From NCBI GenBank assembly GCA_019973155.2, contig BPQB01000002.1, positions 992,001 to 1,056,000 of the forward strand: 64,000 nucleotides of DNA, in the 5' to 3' direction. This DNA comes from Phanerochaete sordida. Lineage: Eukaryota > Basidiomycota > Agaricomycetes > Polyporales > Phanerochaetaceae. A program made the position numbers and the translations under genes. Positions 1-10,336 of the stretch are shown here, one piece after another. A model generated the notes under the pieces. It was not told the origin of the DNA, searched no databases, and saw only the letters and a list, made by a program, of their open reading frames with translations. Each line of letters begins with the position of its first letter. Within the stretch, counting starts at the first letter, position 1.

Positions 1-1422
1 CGTTCTCCCACGTTTCTGCCACGTGCGCTCGTTAGCGCGCTCCGCCCCTGCATTTTCCCTCGCGAATTGTCTGTGATTTTCGCGTTCCTCCTCGCAACCG
101 CCCTTTGCTTCCTCCGCTGCGCAGGCCAGGCCAGAACGCGGGACGGGAAGCCTGTCTCGTAATACTTCAAGCCCATCGGATCTGCGCCCAGCTAGTCCGC
201 CGCTACTCCTACAGGGGCTCCCTCCAATTTGTCCTGCCCGCTCCCCAGTGTATGAGCAGGCCAGATAGCTCTCTTCGCAATAGGTACGCAATCTATGTTT
301 GGAAAACATCGCACCGCCTCGCATGCCACCAAGCCATCGCAATTTGTCTCGGGTGACGCAGAGCTTAGTGCGGGCGCACAGCTGCCAGTGCGTACGGCCC
401 GCCCCAGCCATCTGCCTTTATCGCGACCGCTGCCGGTGCCCTCGATCGCCCCCATTCACTTGACCTCTCCTGACGTGCTCCGATGCTAAACTGCGGAAGG
501 GGTGCGATGCCTCTTTCACATGCCCGCTGGCAGAAACCAAGGTTCGACGCTTCTTACCCAAGTCCTGGGACTTCTCGGCGTGGTGTTATCAGTTGCTATA
601 CAATAGCCTTACCGTCTCACCTCAGCAGTTAAATACGAGCTCAGTGAGTGTGTCGATTCATCCTCCATTCCTTCACGCCGACGACATCGAGACAGGTCGG
701 CTCATACACTGCGCATCAGCGTGATGTCTTGGTGTGCGACTGCCTTTCCATATGGCGGGGCGGTCGCGGCGCTGATGTATTGAGGTGCTCAGAGCTCGAG
801 CCTTCTCGAGCATGCGTCGACTGATCTGGTCTGCCCTTAGAACATTCTTCCAATGCACCATCGGAAGATGATGCGACCATTGGCAACCTCGAAAACCGGC
901 GGCGTTTTCGCCCAATTGACTGAATGAACAGCGTGGAGGCTACAATGGAGAAGTGCGCCACGGAGGGCGATACCACGGTACAGTCATCTATGTATCCCCG
1001 TGAGCCCCTGCAGCTCGATTTTGTTGCGACGTTTGCCAAAATCGTCTGGCTATCCCCATATGGCGCTGACAAGATACGTTTCGGCCGCAAACGCTACTGA
1101 ATACCTGGATTCACAGATTTTTTTGGCTATCACCGCGCTCCAGCGCCCTATTTTGCGTGAGTTCGTCGGCCTGCCACCTTCCGTGGTCCTCTCGGCGTTG
1201 TTCTTGCTCGGAGAGCAAGCTAACCCCCAGCGGAATGACGGGCGGCTGAAGCTCTATTTGGCACTGTTTACCCCCTTCCCGGCCTCGGTAATCGCTTTCC
1301 ACGATTTCCACCCGTCTCGAGCTCCTGCTCAGCCTCTCCGAGCAAGATATCGCGCCGCACCGCAGGCGCCTTTCGAGTTCGCAGAGGCGCGGTCTCCGAG
1401 CTCCTACAGCGCCTGTTGCCTC

Positions 1423-1482
1423 TGCCAAACAAGCCCCAACAACGCGGTTCGCGCGACCCGCGTCGTTTGGACTTGTTTGGCA
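1423..1482. repeat. Imperfect 25-bp inverted repeat (hairpin)
   Basis: The arms at 1423-1447 and 1458-1482 are reverse complements at 22 of 25 positions, beginning with the perfect 11-mer TGCCAAACAAG / CTTGTTTGGCA. They enclose a 10-nt GC-rich loop. Nothing nearby identifies it as a terminator, and it may be the internal or terminal hairpin of a decayed mobile element. Confidence 0.6.
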
Positions 1483-2399
1483 CCGGGCGGTTAAGCTGGG
1501 CCATCCGCCCGCCAGCCTCAAATACGAGCCTTTCAGCGGTCTTGTCCGCCACCACCACCTCTCTTCTCTACCACCACCACCATCCCTATTCCTCTTCTTC
1601 CAACTCTCCACCCTCTTCCTGCGTCTGTGTAAGACGTAGCCGATGGATCCTGAAGGCCACAAGCCACACAAGACAGGCCGCCACACCGTCCCTCACTACA
1701 TGCCGTCGACGGGAATCGTACGCAATGCATCAAGAACGACACCAGCCAGGACGCCCAATGACTGTACGTCGTACTCTATATGTCTTGCCTGGCGGCCCTC
1801 GCCGCCCGTCTCGAAGACCTGGATGCCACAGTCTAGTACTGCAAGAGGCCACACCTGAGTCTACGCCAAACTGCCAGCCGTGATTCCAGTGGATACGAGA
1901 TATCATACACTGCGGGGAGCCTTGCTCTGGGCTTGTTGGACCGTCTTAATCCTGGTCAGAAAGTGTCTCCGTCCTGTTGGCCCCATGGTCTTGCCGCTGT
2001 TTCGATCGGGACCGACATGTCCACCCGCCTGAAGGCGCATGCTACGGCCTTGGGGTGGCCAGCGGTCTTTGTCTAAATACCCCGTTGGATGTGTTTGAGC
2101 TCTTCTTTTCCTTCTCAGCTGCCTTCTCAGCCGTACTGGCTGACAATCTCCCATTGCCTCGCCCTGCCCTGACCGTCTAGCTCTTCGGCTTCCTCCGGAG
2201 CTCGTATTCATCGGCTCCTTTGACTCTGCATTCCGACGGCTTTGGTCTCTTGCTCGCCACTCGGACTGTCTCCTCCTCTTTCCCTTTCATCTCCATCCTC
2301 GTGCTTGCCTTTCTTGTCTCCGTCGGGTCTTCTCCCTCTCTTTCGTTCCTAGCCTCTTTCCGCTCTACTGTTCCTCTTTCTTTCACCTGGACGACATAA

Positions 2400-3640
2400 A
2401 GGTGCGTGTCCCGAGGGGTGGGCGGGCGGCCTTCAGTGGTCGTTCGTCCTGGTGCGGACCTTTTCGTTGGTCCCTCGGGATAAGTACCACTCTCGCGCCG
2501 CTCCACGGTGGGGTTGGCTGCAGAGTGGGAAACTAACACGCGCCAAATTTCTCTTCTGCTCTTCCTCCTCGCATGCTGACCCCTTGGTGCTATAGTGGAA
2601 TATATTTTTGCATCCTCAAGGCATCTCTTCGACGGCACAGTTTCGTACGTGTGCCACACCTTCTCCGACGCTGATATCATGGCCCGCAGCCGGCTGTGTG
2701 CACCATACCTGTGACCAGCATCACCGTCTCTTTCCAAGCTCCGACTACGTCGTGCGTCTTGTGTCTGTTGTTTATAACTAATTGTGCGCCGCATAGTACA
2801 CGACTACTGCGTCAATTCTTCCTCGGTGTTGCGTGTACGTGATCATCTTCGCGATCCACCGCTAATGTCGGTTCCACGCCAGCCGCTGTTTTCATTACTT
2901 CCTACTGCACAGTGGCAGACGATCTCCCCATTATGCTGGTCTTGTACGCCATCGCCATTTCCGTCTCTTGTTGCTGATGACCCTATTGCTTGCCGCGCCG
3001 TCGTGCACGTGGAAGATATCACCCTAGCGAGATATCACCCAACAAGATCTTCATTCGTACGCAGCTTAACTTCGCATTCCGCTAATTGTCGGCGTTGCAC
3101 AGTTGTGCTTATGTCTTCTCCACCAATTTGAACAACACCAGCAGTGAGCCTTGATCATCGTTCTCTTCACTCACTCGTCGGTCTACATAGTTTCATTCGC
3201 GGCGTGCATCGTGACTACTCCTAGTGTACGTCCTCGTGTCCCGGCGATCCCCCTGATTTTATCAGCAGACGCGCGAACCTTGCTACTACCACACTAGTAT
3301 CGTTTGCAGGTGCGCCTATCTCCTAGCTTGTCAGACTCACAGTTGCTTCTGCAGGTAATGTAAACGTCTACAACCCGCCGGCCGAACTCATGCAGGCTCA
3401 GGTGCGTCCCCACTTCTAACCCGAGGGAAGGGCGCGCGTTCACCGCGCGTCCTGGCGCGGACGTCTTCGTCGTCCTCGGGACAAGTACCTCCGCACGGCG
3501 TCCATGCCAGCGCGGAGGGAAACCAACACGCGCCGAAGCTTCTTTGACTCTACCTGTGTTTCCGACGATGCGGATGCTGACACCTGGATGTCGAGCAGCA
3601 CCGGAATAAATAAAGGATAACCCAAATCGATTCACTCAAT
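2400..3640. repeat. Diverged direct repeat pair (about 2400-2640 and 3397-3640)
   Basis: Both copies start near AGGTGCGT. They share the ordered blocks CGTCCTGG(T/C)GCGGAC, CTCGGGA(T/C)AAGTACC and GGGAAAC(T/C)AACACGCGCC, followed by a similar GATGCTGACACC-like stretch. Insertions and substitutions separate the copies, so this is an old duplication or two remnants of one repeat family. No coding content was recognised. Confidence 0.5.
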
Positions 3641-3676
3641 TATACATGGACACAATCCGACTGCGACCAACGCCTG

Positions 3677-4140
3677 TTAGCATTGAAGACGGGTCCCACT
3701 TAAGATAGCGTACACCAGGTTCAATATGAGGTTCGGACCGTGCGTGAGCAGCCACCAGAGCACGACCTGCACGGGCGTCGCACCATGCCGCCCGCGCCGA
3801 CCCACGAGCGCGGGTAGTCTATCATCTTGCACATGTCGCCGTCGTTGAGCGCGTGGGGGTCTCGCGCGCACACGGCCATCGTCAGCGGATTGCACACGAC
3901 GACGAGGGCGCGGAGCGCGTGCACAATCTTTCCTAAGAGGTGCCCGCGGTTTCGAGTGCTGCACGCGATGAGCGCGATCCCGAACTCCACACGCGCGAGA
4001 GCGTCCAGAGGCATGGGAGACTGCAGGAGAAAGTCGGAAAAGATATACATTGCAATACATACGAATAAGTAGTGCAACTGGTACAGGGCGCCTCTGCGTG
4101 CGACGGGTCCGTGTTCGAGTACGGCGCGAGAGGAAAGGGA
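3677..4140 (-). pseudogene. Possible membrane-protein remnant
   Basis: The minus strand carries an open stretch with a hydrophobic segment (LHYLFVCIAMYIFSDFLLQ) followed by conserved-looking text such as EFGIALIACSTRNRGHLLGK and VCARDPHALNDGDMCKMIDY. After a frame change it continues into VVLWWLLTHGPNLILNLVYA. The need to change frame near 3790 without a clear intron suggests a broken gene or a missed splice site. I do not recognise the family, and it may be chance coding potential in GC-rich DNA. Confidence 0.25.
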
Positions 4141-4404
4141 CCGGCGAGGACGTGGAGATGCGTGGCGTTGAACAGCAGGGTCAAAAGCGAAGGAGCGACT
4201 GGAAAGCACGAACGAGGGAGTGGGCGAGCGGATCGCGGGGCAAGACTGGACAGCGGCAAGATACGAGGTGACAGGACGAGGAGGCGAACGGCAGAAAATG
4301 GCGTGGCGGTAATAAATAATACAACAAGCGATCGAAGGAGAGGACGGGACTGCAGGCAAGAACGGGAGAAAAGTCGCGGGAATGGCTGATGCAGGAAAGA
4401 CGAG

Positions 4405-5937
4405 CTATACGTAGAATTCGGGGAGGCTGGTCTTCGAGTGCGAGAACATGCTGCCGCCGAGGCTATGGAGGCTGATGGTGTCTGTGTACCGCTCGATTCC
4501 GAAGCCTAGGCCGAGTCCACTTGCCGGGCGAACATGACTCTCGACCGTGACCTTCTCTTTACCAGTTGCCCCGCCGCAGACGTCTGTGGGGGCCCTAGGC
4601 GGATCCACTGGGGTGTCAAGTTCGCCCTTATCATCGTCGTTGTTCGTCCCGGATATGAAGTTCAGATGAGTCGAAATTTTGAGGCTATCCCAGCGCGTAC
4701 GGTCGATGGAAAAGCGGATGATCACCATCGAAAAGACAATCCCCTGTCTCGTCATCAGGTCAGTGAGTAGGGTCGACATGACCGAAAGGACCTACGATGA
4801 CAGGAGAAATCTGAGCGAGTCGTCAGATGGATGACTTCAGAAATAGGACCCGTGCCGAAGCAACTTACGATATTCAGTACAGCTAGCATGGCAACTGCGT
4901 TGAGTGCACTGCTAGTGATGAGGACAACCAACATCGCTGAGTAGATTGCGGCTAGCATACAGTTGCGTTAGAACCACGTCAATACCATCGTATCGAGTTA
5001 CGGACCAGACTCAATGATGATAAGGATCAGCCGAGTGCCGCGCGGACGGACTGCGTTTGGGGAATAACGATCTACTTCTGATTGCACTTGCCAGATCTTG
5101 TAGGAGATGAGGACTTCGGTGTCGTTAGTGCGTAGAAGTAAAGATGATATAAATGACTGCACGCACTCGTGCAGAGCAGGTTCAAGACAAGCGTGATCGT
5201 GTAAAAATACTTGACGCGGTCGGTCACGATGGCCATGAGAGCATTATCGCCAGGCTCCACTTGTGAAAGAAGACAGACGGCATATATGCCGAGACCTTCG
5301 AAATTGATGAGCCATACAAGCATCATCTCCAGCTGAGGCTCTGTGATACACACCTATGTCTGCAAAGACTAGCGCGATAGGAATGACAGCGATGAAGTAA
5401 TTCTTTCCCCAGACGACGAATGTACGGTATCCCTGCAAATTCCTAGGTGAGGAGAGCATTAAGTTGTGGATCCAGGCTCCTTACGATCAAGGCATCGGAA
5501 ACGACAGTCATTGCGATATAGCAGCCGCTCTTGATGATGTCCAGGTCGCGTTTGACCACAGTGTAATAAAGGACGGCGGAGTTGGGTACGTCCATATGAG
5601 AGGTGAACGCTTGCGCAGCCCGCATGACGTCCATAATGCAGTGCTATCATGGTCGTCAGGAAGATGGCTAGGTCAGAGAGCAAAGAGGACCTACGACGGT
5701 GACGAGTACGAAAATACAAAGGGCGGTGGAAAACAGAACAATCGATGGTCTGCCTTCGAGGTACTTGGTTCGCAGGACCCGGAGGCATAAACAGAACACG
5801 ATGCAATACATGCCTGGATAGTCGAGATTAGGCTCCTGGTATCTCCTAACCTATTCGAAGTACAGCTTACCGTAACAGAGAACCTCGAGGAAAGTCCCAA
5901 TCAGTTCGGCAAATGCGTTGGCGTTCGTCGGCGACAT
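4405..5937 (-). CDS. Fungal seven-transmembrane protein (7TM-A)
   Basis: A multi-exon gene on the minus strand of about eight exons. It starts at 5937 (MSPTNANAFAELIGTFLEVL) and stops at 4405. The exons give, in order, one N-terminal helix, YGMYCIVFCLCLRVLR, IVLFSTALCIFVLVTV, an extracellular stretch FTSHMDVPNSA, then IAMTVVSDALI, YFIAVIPIALVFADIG, VKYFYTITLVLNLLC, LILIIIESG and VVLITSSALNAVAMLAVLNI. A polar cytosolic tail of about 125 residues follows. The exon layout and sequence match the gene at 50581-52274 closely, especially HMDVPNSA and VKYFY. These are uncharacterised basidiomycete 7-TM proteins; a receptor role is only a guess from topology. All introns are short GT...AG. Confidence 0.8.
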
Positions 5938-6682
5938 CCCGTCTGCAGCCTGGTTGAGACCATCAGCGGTTCTCTTTCTGGTAGTTCTGGTTGATTTACA
6001 CGGACCGCAGCCGAGCCTACGGGTTACAGCAGTTCAATGTGAGCTTGCCGTGCATAAAACGAGGAGAACAGACCATATATCCGCGGCAACGGAGGCAGAG
6101 AGCAGCGCAGGGGCTGGGGAAGATGGGGGCAAGAGGCAAGGAGGGCGGAGGGGACGACGGGAGGGGAAGCGAGGTCGTCGAGGGGTCGGCGTCGAGCGTG
6201 GTCCAACCCGTGTCAACTCGACACAGGACCACCTTATCGAGGCTTCTCTCCAGATTGGGCCTTGTCGCCCAGACTGGGCTGTCGACTTGCCAAGTTCGCT
6301 GGCGCCCGACGCCACAAAGCGGAGCGGGGGTCCGGATGTCCTCTTTTGGCACCCAATCTGACCTTCGCAGATCGCTCCAGCGCTGCAACAGACGTCGGTG
6401 TATCCGAGCATCCGCCCATCCTGCATCTTCTTCAGTTCAGCTTGCAGCACGGGCACAGCTCAACTCACCGGACAAGCAGTTTCGTGCACTTTCCAACGGC
6501 GACGGCGTCACATGGCTCGACATGCGTTGACATTTGCTATGTAGCCTCCGATTCAGATGTTAAATGCCGCGAGGGCAGCGCGAGAATCGAGAGCCAACGA
6601 CCACGGAGAATATGGGGAAAGAAAGAGACCAGCGGAGGACTCGAAACCACGTCCAAGCGTGTCAGAAACTTTAACGCCTACC

Positions 6683-6706
6683 CGCGAGGCACCGCGGTGC
6701 CTCGCG
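6683..6706. repeat. Perfect 24-bp GC-rich palindrome
   Basis: The sequence from 6683 to 6706 is identical to its own reverse complement, with the centre at ACCGCGGT and arms CGCGAGGC / GCCTCGCG. Related CTCGCG...CGCGAG words recur at 6768-6775, about 7140-7170, in the 7757-8400 tandem array and near 9905-9995. The palindrome therefore belongs to a local repeat family. Confidence 0.85.
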
Positions 6707-7039
6707 ATAGGTCGAGAAAAGGCGCTGGATCACGACGCCTCAAGGGGGGAACGCTATCCCCGTGAGAGCTCGCGAGGCAGCGCCCGTTGCCTCGTGATGC
6801 ACCATGAGCGCCCGAGGGAACCCGCAAGAAAAATAAATGCCCCAACCGGTTCATTCTCTGTTTACTTACCGAGCTTATTACTAGTTCGCTTACCCAATTG
6901 TATTAGCCTACTTACTTGTACTGTAGTTGCTGTTTATCTATCAGTTAGCGTACTTACTTAGATTAGACTGTTTACTTACCTTTGCGGTTATCTGTTATCA
7001 AGGCTTACTGGTGTTCAATTGACCTGTGGATTTTTTTAG

Positions 7040-7116
7040 TTATGAGTTTACCGGGATTCGAACCCTCGACCTTGGACTTACTTTCGTGGTAACAAAACTA
7101 CTGTACTACGGGGCCA
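7040..7116 (-). repeat. tRNA-like sequence (pseudo-tRNA or SINE head)
   Basis: Read on the minus strand, a perfect RNA polymerase III box B (GGTTCGAATCC, 7054-7064) lies about 34 nt after a box-A-like word (TAGTACAGTAG, 7098-7108), which is normal tRNA spacing. The acceptor arms do not pair and the T-stem has only three good pairs, so a working tRNA is unlikely. An A-rich run follows downstream on the same strand. A tRNA-derived short repeat or dead tRNA fits best. Confidence 0.5.
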
Positions 7117-7756
7117 TATTGGCACTATCTCTCAAACCTCGACATTCGACACTCAACGCCTCATGAGGCAACGCGAGACATTGAGGCCGGCGGTGCTTCC
7201 GCGGACGATATTAGCCCTCGAGAGGGATCCCCTGCTGGCGTGGTCTTTTTGTGAGCGACGCGCAGCAGCCCCACGCTCGTTCTCGCCTTCTCCCTTGCGC
7301 TCTCGGCGCCGTCGCTGGTTGACGCCGCGGCATACCGCACCACACGCGACCACGCGGGTGCGTTTCAAGCGTCGAACGCGGCGGTATATGTCTCCCGCGA
7401 GTGGCTGACAGCGATGTATTGCCACAGGCTGATGGCCTTGCTAGGGAACTTCATCACGCAGCAGGCGGCAGACAGGAGCGCGCCGTTCGGCGGGCCACCC
7501 GTGCTCAATGAGGCGGACGCGGACACACTAAGGGCTATAACTGAGGCAAAGCGGCATGCTCGTGCGCCGCCGCACTGATGGCAGCGAATTGGGACATCGC
7601 AGCGGTCGTCCGCGGCGTTCGACGTCTCAGGAGGCGTGTCAAAAACATCGCGTTACAGTGCTATTAGCTCCCAGGGACGTACCGGATGAAGACAAGCCAG
7701 GGGACCGTAGCGAAGCGCGGCCTGCGCCGCTCATGCTCGAGACTCTCGCGGCAAGT

Positions 7757-8400
7757 AATGCCTCGAGAGCACGTTCCTTACGAAGGGCGGCGTCGCGCAT
7801 TCTGCCTGCGCAGCGCCGTCGGAATGACGGAACAGCTCTGGAGCTCGCGGGAAGTCATGTCACGCGAACGCTAGGAAAGGCGGCGTCGCGCGCCCTGCAG
7901 TGCCTGCGCGGCGCTGCTGGGGTCACGGAGCGTTGGTACTCGCGAGAAGTCATGCCTCGCGAGCGTTACGAAAGGCGGCGCTGTGCATCCTGCTTGCGCG
8001 CCGCCGCTGGTAATCGGACGTTGCGGTTCGCGGGAAGGGATGCCCCGCGAGCACACCGTTACGAAGGGCGACGTCTTGGGCAGGACGCGCACCGCCGCTG
8101 GTCGCAGCTCGCGGGAATTAATGCTCGCGCAAGCATGCCGCCTCGATGGACGGCATGGACAGCGTGCCTCGCAGGAAGTGATGCTTCGCGAGCACATCGT
8201 TACGAAGGACGGTGTCGCGCGTCCTGCCTACGCAGCCCCGCCGAGGTTATCGAGCATCAGAGCGTTACGAAAGGCGGCGGCAGGCATTCTGCTGCCGCGG
8301 CGCCGCTGGTAATCGAACGTCGCGGGAAGCGGGAAGCGTTGCACCACGAGCACGCCATTACAAAGGGTGTCGTCGCGTGTCATGCCTGCGCGGCGCCGCC
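7757..8400. repeat. GC-rich degenerate tandem repeat, about 90-105 bp unit
   Basis: About seven diverged units repeat the order CTCGCGGGAAGT-ATGCCTCGCGAGC, GTTACGAA(A/G)GGCGGCGTCGCGC, CCTGCCTGCGC, GGCGCCGCTGGTAATCG. Units begin near 7757, 7850, 7950, 8040, 8170, 8260 and 8340. Each contains an internal inverted CTCGCG/CGCGAG pair. Frames across it are open only because the DNA is GC-rich. It looks like a minisatellite-type array. Confidence 0.65.
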
Positions 8401-9045
8401 AGTTAGCGGAATGCAGTATCACACAACACCGGCTGCGAGCGGCGGCCAGAAGACGTTGGCGTCGGCGAAGCGCACATAATACTGAACCCCCGCCGACACA
8501 CACACAGACATGCGCGCGGGTGTTCCTGCCCTCGAGCTCGCCGCGCCGGGTGGGCGGGCGGTCCGCTCTTCGTCACGTCCATGAAGGCGAACCTTGAGCA
8601 CGCCGGGGCCGCCTCGGGGGACGCGTCGCTCGCAAAGGCACTGTGTATGCTTCGCCGCGCCACGGTCCCGCGCGCCGTCGCTGCGCACGCCGCACGCCGC
8701 GCTGGGTTTTGGTAACGGCGACGGGCTCGCCGTCCCGACGGTGCACATGCAGTGTCCCCGCCTCGCGGTACCGCACAACGCGCTCCTCAACAACTTCGCC
8801 ACCCGCCGCCGCCCGCGCCTTCGCTGCGTTCCTCGCCGCCGCCGGAGCCGCGCGGCCCTCGAGTCGAGGCGCGGCGCGGCGCGTACATCCCAGCCCCCGG
8901 GCGTGTGCATGGCGTCTCAACACTCGCGGACGTGGCGTATACCGCGACGGCACGCGGCGCCCATGTGTGTTGACGACAACAGCGCTGACAATGGCAATCG
9001 TCGTGGCGGCGCGGGCTGTGCGCCGCTACAGGCCGCACTGAAGTC
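8401..9045. other. Non-coding GC-rich DNA before the PKS relic
   Basis: The segment has long overlapping open frames on both strands with Arg/Ala/Pro-rich translations and no recognisable domain. It may contain further decayed polyketide synthase sequence, because it leads directly into the acyltransferase relic, but I cannot show that. Confidence 0.3.
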
Positions 9046-9510
9046 CGCGGACCGCAGTGCACACGCGTCGCCGTGCCCTTCGCCTACCGCTCCGCCGCGA
9101 TGGCCCCCATCCTCGACGACCTCAGCGCCTTCGCTGCGGCCGTGCTGCTCCGCGCACCGCGCATCCGCGTCCTCTCGAACGTCCACGGCACATCCATCTG
9201 CTCGCATGCCGCGCTCTTCTTCACGTAGACTTCGCGGCGCACGCCCGCGCGCTCGTGCAGTTCGCTCGTGATGTCCGCCGCCCACCTACGCCGCCCTTGT
9301 ACGCCCCGCGCTCGTCTTCGAGCTCCGCTCGCACCCGACGCGCCTCCCGAAGCTCTGTGCGGGCGCCGCGCCGCACGCACTCGCGGGCTTGTATATCGGC
9401 AGCGTCGCGGACGTCGCGCCCGCTGCGCACCTCACCGACCTCCCCGCGTACCGCTTCGGGCAAACGTGCTTCCGGGTGCCCTACTACATGAAGCCCAGGC
9501 CGCGGAATAG
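9046..9510 (+). pseudogene. Polyketide synthase acyltransferase relic
   Basis: Three overlapping frames together spell the end of a polyketide synthase acyltransferase domain. Positions 9075-9227 give PFAYRSAAMAPILDDLSAF and RIRVLSNVHG, then a stop (TAG). A shifted frame at about 9228-9280 gives DFAAHARALVQFARDVR. A third frame from 9290 gives ALVFELRSHPTRLPKLCAG and DLPAYRFGQTCFRVPYY. In working acyltransferases the first motif carries the catalytic His of the HS pair; here it reads Arg. Two frameshifts, a stop and the lost His show it is dead. No ketosynthase or other PKS domains are visible, so this is a fragment. Confidence 0.65.
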
Positions 9511-10336
9511 ACCTCTGAGGCGCTGCCCGCCGCCCCGCCGCGGCTCTCGCTGCTCGGGACGGCGCTCAGCATGCCCGCGCCGAGCGAGCGGGCGCCATGG
9601 AATCATCTGCAAGCGGTGCATCGTCAGTACTATGCGTGCCACGCAGGCTGGCACCGCTGCATGAGCACCACTCACCGCTCAGAGTCAGCTACATCACGCT
9701 CGCGCGATGCGTCGCACACGCGAACCGAGGCCGCGGTGAGTGTCAGAAGATGAAGAGATACCTGTGGACGGCAAGAAGCACCCGGATGGCACCCAGTATG
9801 CAGAGCAAAGCTGTATATAATTTACTGCGTGAGGGGGAGAGATAGTGAGGGCAGAACAAGAGGTATAGTCGACATTCCCAGCGGAAGCCTCGTCTCTTGA
9901 GCGCCTCGCGATGCGCAGCGGGATGCTCATTGGCTCAAGATAACGACGTGAGACCGTGCAGAGGTCCCAGATAATCTCGCGAGTCTCTCACGATGCCATC
10001 ACGGGGACTCCCCTGCAGGCGCCGGGACGAATCGAGGCCGAAATCTCACGAGGCGCTTTTCAGACTTCTGACACGTGGGACATCTGACGATGGACCAATC
10101 GGAGGACAGCTTGATGGGATCTACGCCAAAGCGCCGATTTCATTGAGGCCAAGCGCCCAATAACATCCTCCGCCTCGCCTTCGTCCAGTCTCCCTTGCTG
10201 CGAGAATCCGCGCTGCCCGACAGCCTAGTCTACGCGCCCTTCAGACTGCCCTTCAGACTATAGTCTTCACTCTCTACTTATTGCGTTGCTCGGAGAGCCT
10301 CTTGCCTCTCTCTACGTCGTGCCACGATCCGCAGTC
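9511..10336. other. Intergenic, no gene seen
   Basis: No CNH-domain coding sequence, which would be expected upstream of the following Vps39-like gene, is visible in any frame. CTCGCG-type inverted words recur at about 9905-9995. A pyrimidine-rich run ending in CAG at 10335 resembles an intron acceptor just before the first usable ATG of the next gene. Confidence 0.45.

Larger units (their letters stand above)
1..3676. other. Gene-poor region with old repeats
   Basis: I see no convincing gene here. Open frames are short, overlap in several frames and show no family motif. The stretch holds a strong imperfect hairpin (1423-1482) and a diverged direct duplication (about 2400-2640 and 3397-3640), both listed separately. 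Pyrimidine-rich tracts at 1550-1620 and 2270-2390 add to the non-coding look. The composition suggests decayed repetitive DNA, but no element ends could be defined. Confidence 0.5.
5938..7756. other. Intergenic block with palindrome and tRNA-like repeat
   Basis: No gene is supported between the 7-TM gene and the GC-rich tandem repeat. The block changes from GC-rich DNA (5950-6830) to an AT-rich tract (6840-7020) full of TTACTTAC-like words. It contains a perfect 24-bp palindrome and a tRNA-like box A/box B unit, listed separately. The overlapping frames at 6000-6760 on both strands have no family signature. Confidence 0.5.

Noticed and set aside
6000..6765. Overlapping 100-180 codon frames on both strands
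   Set aside because: They occupy the same DNA in four frames and none has a family motif.
7757..8400. The GC-rich tandem array as a CRISPR array
   Set aside because: Units are diverged along their whole length, with no constant repeat plus unique spacer pattern. The window is also eukaryotic.
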